DNA of 11,580 nt from Burkholderiaceae bacterium (GTDB taxonomy: Bacteria > Pseudomonadota > Gammaproteobacteria > Burkholderiales > Burkholderiaceae_C). The stretch's first letter is position 1. Each line of letters begins with the position of its first letter. The notes under the pieces are model-generated. The model saw only the letters and a program-made list of their open reading frames with translations. It made no database searches and had not been told where the DNA came from. The stretch lies in NCBI GenBank assembly GCA_031276435.1, contig JAISNB010000045.1, forward strand, positions 1 through 11,580. The letters are read 5' to 3'. This document shows, in pieces, positions 6,918 to 11,580 of the stretch. Made by a program: the position numbers and the translations under genes.

Positions 6918-7724
6918 ATGGCGCCGCCGCCTAACAAACCCAGGGTCAAGATCAGCGCGACGCAGCTGCAAATCATCTCTTGGATCGCGCCCGTCGCCCT
7001 CCTGCTGATCTGGGAGTTGCTTTCCCGCGTTGGCTACATTCGCGCGCAAATTCTGCCCGCACCCAGTGTCGTGGCGCTCACAGGCTGGAAACTGTTGCAA
7101 GACGGAACCTTGCTCACCCATCTTGGCTACAGCTTGGCACGCGCGTGCGTCGGCTTTGTCATCGGGGGGACGATTGGCTTTGTGCTCGGCGTGGCCGTCG
7201 GCTTCTCACGCCTGGCCGAAGCCATTCTGGATCGCTCGGTGCAGATGATTCGCGCCATTCCGTTTCTCGCCCTGCTGCCACTGGTCATCATCTGGTTTGG
7301 CGTGGACGAGGCGGGCAAGGTATTCCTGGTCGCGCTGGCGGTGCTGTTTCCGATCTACATCAACACGGTGCTGGGCATTCGCCAGGTCGATCCCAAGCTG
7401 CTTGAGCTGGGCCGCGTCACGGGCCTGGGGCACAGGGATTTGATCCGCCGCATCATCCTGCCCGGTGCCATGCCATCGATTCTTACCGGGGTGCGCTATG
7501 CGCTTGCGGTGTCGTGGCTCGCGCTGGTGATTGCCGAGACACTGGCGACGACCAAGGGCATTGGTTTTCTCGCCATGGACGCGCGCGAGTTTCTGCAAAC
7601 CAACGTCATTGTGCTCACCATCCTGATTTACGCGGCCATCGGGGTGCTGGCCGACAGTATCGCGCGCTGGCTGGAGCAGCGCCTGCTGACATGGCACCCG
7701 AACTATGACAAGGGGGAAGGCTGA
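6918..7724 (+). CDS. ABC transporter permease, SsuC-like (aliphatic sulfonate type)
   Basis: Inner-membrane permease of a sulfonate/nitrate/taurine-type importer, 268 aa, the usual family size. Six hydrophobic segments fall at about 20-36, 77-97, 112-128, 134-152, 193-209 and 229-250. The cytoplasmic EAA-type loop that docks on the ATPase is ELGRVTGLGHRDLIRRIILP at 163-182, with the conserved Gly at 169 and the I-LP ending. ATG 6918 is the only usual start in this frame after the TGA at 6849-6851, but it has no obvious Shine-Dalgarno. The C11 tract just upstream raises the chance that an alternative N-terminus is used. Its TGA (7722-7724) overlaps the ATPase ATG by one base, indicating translational coupling. 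It could instead carry taurine or another organosulfur anion; the substrate is not fixed by sequence. Confidence 0.9.
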   Translation: MAPPPNKPRVKISATQLQIISWIAPVALLLIWELLSRVGYIRAQILPAPSVVALTGWKLLQDGTLLTHLGYSLARACVGFVIGGTIGFVLGVAVGFSRLAEAILDRSVQMIRAIPFLALLPLVIIWFGVDEAGKVFLVALAVLFPIYINTVLGIRQVDPKLLELGRVTGLGHRDLIRRIILPGAMPSILTGVRYALAVSWLALVIAETLATTKGIGFLAMDAREFLQTNVIVLTILIYAAIGVLADSIARWLEQRLLTWHPNYDKGEG

Positions 7725-8470
7725 TGCCCGATCTCCAGCATTCCTCGTCGCAAAACACTCTGGCCGTGCGCGTGCGCGGCTTGCGGCGGCAGTACGGCGC
7801 GCGCGTGGTGGTCGATGGTCTTGATCTGGACATCGATCCGGGCGAATTTGTCGCGCTGCTGGGCGAAAGCGGCTGCGGCAAAACCACGCTGCTGCGCGCC
7901 CTGGCCGGTCTGGACGCCATCGACGCGGGCACCATCGACGGCCCCGCCCGACCCGCGGTGGTTTTCCAGGAGCATCGCCTGCTGCCATGGGTGCCCCTGT
8001 GGCGCAACGTTGCGCTGGGACTGGACGACGGCGCTGGCCGCCCGTTGGCCGAGCAAGTCTTGCGGGAGGTCGGTCTTGCGGGGCGCGAAAACGACTGGCC
8101 CCGGCGGCTGTCTGGCGGACAGGCGCAACGGGTTGCCCTGGCGCGCGCCCTGGTGCGCGAGCCGCGCCTGCTGCTGCTTGATGAACCCTTTGCCGCGCTC
8201 GACGCGCTCACGCGCATCAAGATGCACGTTCTGATCAAGGAATTGGTGGCGTGCCATCGTCCCGGCGTGCTGCTGGTCACGCACGATGTGGACGAGGCCA
8301 TTGCCATCTCTGATCGCATCCTTGTCATGCGCAATGGCCGCATTGCCGCCGAGTACCCCGCGGGCGCGGCGGCGCGGCAAAACCGCGAACCCCTGCGGCT
8401 TCAGCTCCTGCAAGAGCTGGGCGTGGACGTGCGCCCGCTGCTGCAACAGCGGGTTGCGGTCGCGGCCTGA
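7724..8470 (+). CDS. ABC transporter ATP-binding protein, SsuB-like
   Basis: ATPase that drives the preceding permease from the cytoplasmic face, 248 aa. All nucleotide-binding motifs are intact: Walker A GESGCGKTT at 47-55 (Lys53), Q-loop VVFQEHRLLPW with Gln82, signature LSGGQ at 129-133, Walker B LLLLDEP at 149-155 with catalytic Glu154, D-loop ALD at 158-160, and switch His187 in VTHDVDEA. The FQEHRLLPW stretch is typical of the nitrate/sulfonate/taurine ATPase group. The start overlaps the permease stop (TGATG) and follows AGGGGGAAGG, a strong ribosome site. It is followed after 39 bases by the binding protein. Assignment to the SsuB/TauB group is firm; the choice between them rests on the neighbours. 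Confidence 0.93.
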   Translation: MPDLQHSSSQNTLAVRVRGLRRQYGARVVVDGLDLDIDPGEFVALLGESGCGKTTLLRALAGLDAIDAGTIDGPARPAVVFQEHRLLPWVPLWRNVALGLDDGAGRPLAEQVLREVGLAGRENDWPRRLSGGQAQRVALARALVREPRLLLLDEPFAALDALTRIKMHVLIKELVACHRPGVLLVTHDVDEAIAISDRILVMRNGRIAAEYPAGAAARQNREPLRLQLLQELGVDVRPLLQQRVAVAA

Positions 8471-8509
8471 CTTTCCCCCACCCTTCACTTCATCGCCCAG
8501 GAGAACCCC

Positions 8510-9541
8510 ATGAAAAAACTTGCTCATCCCATCGTCTCACCCACCCGCCGCCGCTTGCTGCGCGGCGCGGGCCTGGCGGCAACGGCATTCGGCGCCACGG
8601 CGTCGGGCCTGCTGCTGCCCGGCCACGCAGCACTGGCGCAAGGCAGCGGCACCCGCAACACCGACACGGTGCGCATCGGTTTTGGCCGCGGCGGCCTGCC
8701 GCTGGTTGCGCGCGAGCGCGGCGAGTTTGAAAAAACGCTGGCCGCGCAGGGCATCAAAGCCCAGTGGGTCGGCCCGTTTCCCAACCACGCGCCGTCCTTG
8801 CAGGCCGTGGTGGGCGGCAGCGCCGACTTCGGCTTCTGGGGCAGCACCACGCCCGCGCTGGCCGCCATCATTGCAGGCTCTCCGCTGGTATTCACACAAT
8901 TCACTGTTTACACCCCGCGCACCACCGCCATCATCGTCCGCAAGGATTCCGGTATCAACTCGGTCAAGGAACTGGTCGGCAAAAAAGTCGCCGTCAACCG
9001 CTCTGGCCTGGGCGAATTTTTGCTGGTCGCGGCGCTGGAAAAACACGGCGTGGATCGCAAATTGGTGGAGTTCGTGTACCTGAACCCGCCTGATGCGGCA
9101 CCCGCCTTTGGCCAGGGGCGCGTGCACGCCTGGGCCATGTGGTCGCCCGGCGTCGACATCGCCCGCGAGCAATACGACGGCAAAAATATCTTCTTTGAAG
9201 AAACGGATCTGGACTTCCAGATCGACTACTCATCCCTGGTCACCCTGCGCAAATTTGCCGTCGAAAACTCCGCGCTGGTGCGCGCGGTCATCAACGCCTG
9301 GCACGCCGAACGTGAATGGGCGAATGCGCACCCGCGCGAATACGAACTGCTGGCCCAGAAAGAAGGCAAATACAGCGACACGGTGCGTGACCAGTTGATC
9401 GCCCACCACCGCCAGTACCGCTTTTACGAGGCCGACGACCCAAACTTCCTGCGCGAATTCCAGCGCGCCGCCGACTGGCTTGCGCAACGCAAGATCCTGC
9501 CGCAGCGGATAACGGTTGCCGATCACGTCGTGCGTGTCTGA
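8510..9541 (+). CDS. ABC transporter substrate-binding protein, SsuA-like, with Tat-type signal
   Basis: Periplasmic receptor that delivers an organosulfur anion to the permease, 343 aa. The N-terminus PTRRRLLRGAG fits the twin-arginine pattern (Arg13-Arg14), followed by a hydrophobic stretch and an ALA cleavage site near residue 43. That implies export of the folded protein, or at least a Tat-like signal. The mature part begins TVRIGFGRGGLPLVARERG and contains GGSADFGFWGSTTPALAAI and GKKVAVNRSGLGEFLLVAAL, characteristic of the sulfonate/nitrate/taurine receptor family with its two-lobed fold. GGAG lies 7 nt before the ATG. It sits between the ATPase and the monooxygenase in one transcriptional direction. 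Ligand identity is inferred. Confidence 0.92.
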   Translation: MKKLAHPIVSPTRRRLLRGAGLAATAFGATASGLLLPGHAALAQGSGTRNTDTVRIGFGRGGLPLVARERGEFEKTLAAQGIKAQWVGPFPNHAPSLQAVVGGSADFGFWGSTTPALAAIIAGSPLVFTQFTVYTPRTTAIIVRKDSGINSVKELVGKKVAVNRSGLGEFLLVAALEKHGVDRKLVEFVYLNPPDAAPAFGQGRVHAWAMWSPGVDIAREQYDGKNIFFEETDLDFQIDYSSLVTLRKFAVENSALVRAVINAWHAEREWANAHPREYELLAQKEGKYSDTVRDQLIAHHRQYRFYEADDPNFLREFQRAADWLAQRKILPQRITVADHVVRV

Positions 9542-9596
9542 CCGACCATTTTTTGCCTCCTCAACCCACCACCCCAGAGAAAGAGAGAAACCTGAA

Positions 9597-10928
9597 ATGT
9601 CCGCCAAAAAACCCGTACGCCTCGGCGTCAATGTTCTCGCCTCCGGCCGGCACGACGCTGCCTGGAAAACCCTGCCCAACGCGGCAGACCTGTCAACCGA
9701 CATCGACGAATTCGTGCGCATCGCGCAACTGGCCGAGCGCGGCCGCATCGACGCCTTGTTCCTGGCGGAAAACCCCGCTGGCCGCTTCTCGGATGCCTAC
9801 TATCGGCCATGGCGCGCGCTGGACCCGCTTGCCCTGCACGCCGCCCTGAGCCAGGCCACCCGCCACATCGGCCTGGTGGTCACAACCACCACGCTGTACG
9901 GCCACCCTTACATCACCGCGCGCCAGATTGCCTCGCTGGAGCACATCAGCAAAGGGCGCGCGGGCTGGAACATCACCACCAGCCAGGATCCGGAAACGCT
10001 CCAGGCCTACGGCCTCAAGGAAGGCTTTGAACAAAAGCAACGCTACGAGCGCGCCACCGAATTCACCCAGATCGTCACCAGCCTGTGGGACTCGCTGCCC
10101 CGCGAAGCCGTCGTGGCCGATGCGCGGCGCAACGTGTTTGTGGACCCGGCGCGGCTGCGCCCCATCAACGTTCAGGGCCAGCATTTCCGCAGCGCCGGGG
10201 CGCTTTTGACCCCGGTTGGCCCGCAGGGGCGGCCCGTCATCTTTCAGGCTGGTGAATCCGAAGAAAGCAAAGCCTTTGGCGCGCGCTGGGCCGACGCGCT
10301 TTTTACCGGCCAGCGTACCCTGCAAAATGCGCAAAAGTTCTATGCTGACGTCAAGGCGCTGGCGCAAGGCTATGGTCGCGACCCCGACCGCCTGCTCGTC
10401 GTACCGGGCCTGTTCCCCATTCTTGGCGGTACTGAAGCCGAAGCGCAGCGGCGCAAGGACGAACTCGATGAACTGCTCGACCATGAAGCCCTGCGCATCG
10501 AACTGGCCCGCCAACTGGCGATCGACCCTGAAGACCTGCCACTGGACGCGCCCCCGCCCTACGACAAAATCGAGGCCGCCAAAAACAACCAGCCGCAGTC
10601 ATTGCGCTGGCACCGAACGCAAATCCTCAACGAAGCGCGGCAGAACAACTGGACCGTGCGGCAAGTCGTGCGCGGCAACTTCCGGGGCGGCCACCGCGTC
10701 ATCGTCGGCACGCCTGAGCAAGTGGCCGCCGACATTTTGTACTGGGTGGATCACGGCGCCGCCGACGGCTTCAACTTCAACATCGACATACTGACCAGCG
10801 GCCTGAAAGACCTTGTTGAACAACTGATTCCGGAACTGCAAAAGGCAGGCCGCTTCCGCCGCGAATACGAGGGCACAACCTTGCGCGACAACCTGGGACT
10901 GCCGCGCTACCAAGCCGCCGCCGCGTAA
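9597..10928 (+). CDS. FMN-dependent monooxygenase, NtaA/SnaA/DszA family
   Basis: Flavin-dependent, luciferase-fold oxygenase that would use FMNH2 from a separate reductase and O2 to cleave an imported compound in the cytoplasm, 443 aa. Family marks are VRLGVNVLASGRH at the start, IDALFLAENPAGRF at about 51-64, RAGWNITTSQ at 121-130, RYERATEFTQIV at 149-160, GRPVIFQAGESEESKAFGAR, and a C-terminal TLRDNLGLPR. This is the nitrilotriacetate/dibenzothiophene-sulfone branch, not the shorter SsuD alkanesulfonate branch. I chose ATG 9597 over the in-frame ATG 9516 because 9516 lies inside the binding-protein gene and the family N-terminus begins at MSAKKPVRLGV; AGAGAG precedes it. It follows the binding protein by 55 bases, so a shared transcript is likely. 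A sulfone or sulfonate substrate is inferred from the transporter; EDTA- or NTA-like chelates are the alternative. Confidence 0.9.
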   Translation: MSAKKPVRLGVNVLASGRHDAAWKTLPNAADLSTDIDEFVRIAQLAERGRIDALFLAENPAGRFSDAYYRPWRALDPLALHAALSQATRHIGLVVTTTTLYGHPYITARQIASLEHISKGRAGWNITTSQDPETLQAYGLKEGFEQKQRYERATEFTQIVTSLWDSLPREAVVADARRNVFVDPARLRPINVQGQHFRSAGALLTPVGPQGRPVIFQAGESEESKAFGARWADALFTGQRTLQNAQKFYADVKALAQGYGRDPDRLLVVPGLFPILGGTEAEAQRRKDELDELLDHEALRIELARQLAIDPEDLPLDAPPPYDKIEAAKNNQPQSLRWHRTQILNEARQNNWTVRQVVRGNFRGGHRVIVGTPEQVAADILYWVDHGAADGFNFNIDILTSGLKDLVEQLIPELQKAGRFRREYEGTTLRDNLGLPRYQAAAA

Positions 10929-11003
10929 GTTCAGGCGCGTTTGTGACGCTGGCGTGTGCAGGCGTTCAGCCCCAGCCGCCCGCGTTCAGCTTTGCGCTTT
11001 TTC

Positions 11004-11029
11004 TTTTCCGTGCGTCATCCCACGGAAAA
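11004..11029. repeat. Inverted repeat after the operon
   Basis: TTTTCCGTG (11004-11012) and CACGGAAAA (11021-11029) form a 9-bp stem around CGTCATCC. It lies about 75 bases after the monooxygenase stop. The T run is on the 5' side of the hairpin, so it is not a canonical intrinsic terminator for the plus strand, though the paired A/T may extend the stem. Confidence 0.45.
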
Positions 11030-11093
11030 AAGAACACGAAAGCCGTGATGGCAACGCGCGCGCCGGGCGCAAGGCCGCGCCAGACCTCACCCA

Positions 11094-11131
11094 CGTCATT
11101 GCAAAGAACGAAACGGCGACACGACAATTCC
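11094..11131. repeat. Degenerate REP-like arm
   Basis: CGTCATTGCAAAGAACGAAA continuing to GACAATTCC is a recognisable but decayed copy of the CGTCATTGCGAG...GCAATCC arm seen elsewhere in the window. Confidence 0.45.
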
Positions 11132-11385
11132 CCAGCATCATCAGTGCGTGGAGTAAGTCAACGGCGTTGCTGGAAGCAATCCATGGCCTTTCGTTTGGTG
11201 CGACACCTGTTTGCGTCGCGCGGAAAATCCCCCTCACCCCCTAAAAGGGGCGAAGGCATTATTTTTTGTTCGGCGCGTGTTGCGTTGTCCGGGCGCGCCG
11301 ACTTTTTCCCCAAAGTGGCGCGGGTAAAGAATACAAATGCGCTGCGCAAGCCCAAGGGGAAACAGAGGCACGCTCCCGCCTTATC

Positions 11386-11506
11386 CGTCATTGTGAGTGC
11401 CCGCAGGGCAGGTGGCAATCCAGAAGGCTTTGTCCCTGCATACTGTTGCGTTCCAGTTGCGCCGCCGAGCGTGGATTGCTTCGTCGCCACGCTCCTCGCA
11501 ATGACG
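11386..11506. repeat. Complete two-armed REP-like element
   Basis: The left arm (11386-11422) runs from CGTCATTGTGAG to GGCAATCCA. The right arm (11472-11506) runs TGGATTGCTTCGTCGCCACG to CTCGCAATGACG. The arms are inverted around a 49-nt middle. It is the best-preserved member of the family in this window. Confidence 0.75.
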
Positions 11507-11580
11507 GGGATTTTTGGGGTGGTCCGCTGATTCGCGTCCACGCCGCTGCCTTGTGGCTTGCAATGCCGGGAAGTTGAGTG

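Larger units (their letters stand above)
10929..11580. other. Spacer downstream of the monooxygenase
   Basis: No gene is supported; the frames here are repeat-derived. Contents are an inverted repeat TTTTCCGTG/CACGGAAAA (11004-11029), a degenerate REP-like arm (11094-11131), a C-rich hairpin near 11229-11250, and a full two-armed REP-like element (11386-11506). The inverted repeat may end the operon transcript but has A rather than T after it on the plus strand. Confidence 0.55.

Noticed and set aside
9516..9596. Upstream ATG start for the monooxygenase
   Set aside because: It lies inside the binding-protein gene and adds 27 residues before the conserved family N-terminus; ATG 9597 is better placed.
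9693..10514. Minus-strand 273-codon frame opposite the monooxygenase
   Set aside because: It is a shadow of a well-supported plus-strand gene with no domain of its own.
10943..11530. Plus-strand 195-codon frame after the operon
   Set aside because: It runs through an inverted repeat, C-rich palindromes and a REP-like element, so the translation is repeat-derived.

Overview
The window looks like a chromosomal segment of a GC-rich betaproteobacterium, most likely Burkholderiales and perhaps Comamonadaceae-like. This rests on the DnaE sequence, an IPTL-CTERM surface protein, GC-rich codon use and many short palindromic intergenic repeats. No rRNA, tRNA, transposase, integrase or CRISPR array is visible.

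Layout. (1) Positions 1-699 hold no convincing gene, only C/G-rich palindromes and 'CGTCATTGCGAG...GGCAATCCA' repeats. (2) Positions 700-1853 (minus) encode an exported protein with a bacterial L-type-lectin-like domain and a C-terminal IPTL-CTERM sorting signal. Its 5' coding end contains 15 perfect tandem copies of the heptamer GCCGATT plus an AT-rich stretch. Together these make a 149-bp insert flanked by a 9-bp direct repeat, and the insert shifts the reading frame. (3) Positions 1866-2454 are a second repeat-rich spacer with a copy of the same C-rich cassette found at about 505-600, and a bidirectional terminator-like hairpin. (4) Positions 2455-5973 (minus) encode the replicative polymerase DnaE. 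(5) Positions 5974-6917 are a long spacer with an AT-rich probable promoter region and a C11 homopolymer just before the next operon. (6) Positions 6918-10928 (plus) form a four-gene operon: an SsuC-like permease, SsuB-like ATPase, SsuA-like binding protein with a Tat-type signal, and an FMN-dependent monooxygenase of the NtaA/SnaA/DszA family. (7) Positions 10929-11580 are spacer with further repeats.

How it fits together. The operon is best read as uptake of a sulfonate-like organosulfur compound followed by oxidative cleavage in the cytoplasm; the substrate is inferred and no flavin reductase lies in the window. DnaE is housekeeping. The most interesting locus is the lectin/IPTL gene. An ATG at 1853 has a strong Shine-Dalgarno and is in frame with the signal peptide and body only if the insert is absent or the heptamer count is 1 mod 3 (13, 16 and so on). 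At the 15 copies seen here it is out of frame. All three frames through the array are open, but only one of the three frames leaving it reaches the lectin domain. That is the design expected of a phase-variable (ON/OFF) surface adhesin. A second simple-sequence tract, C11 before the permease, could act in a similar way but is weaker evidence.
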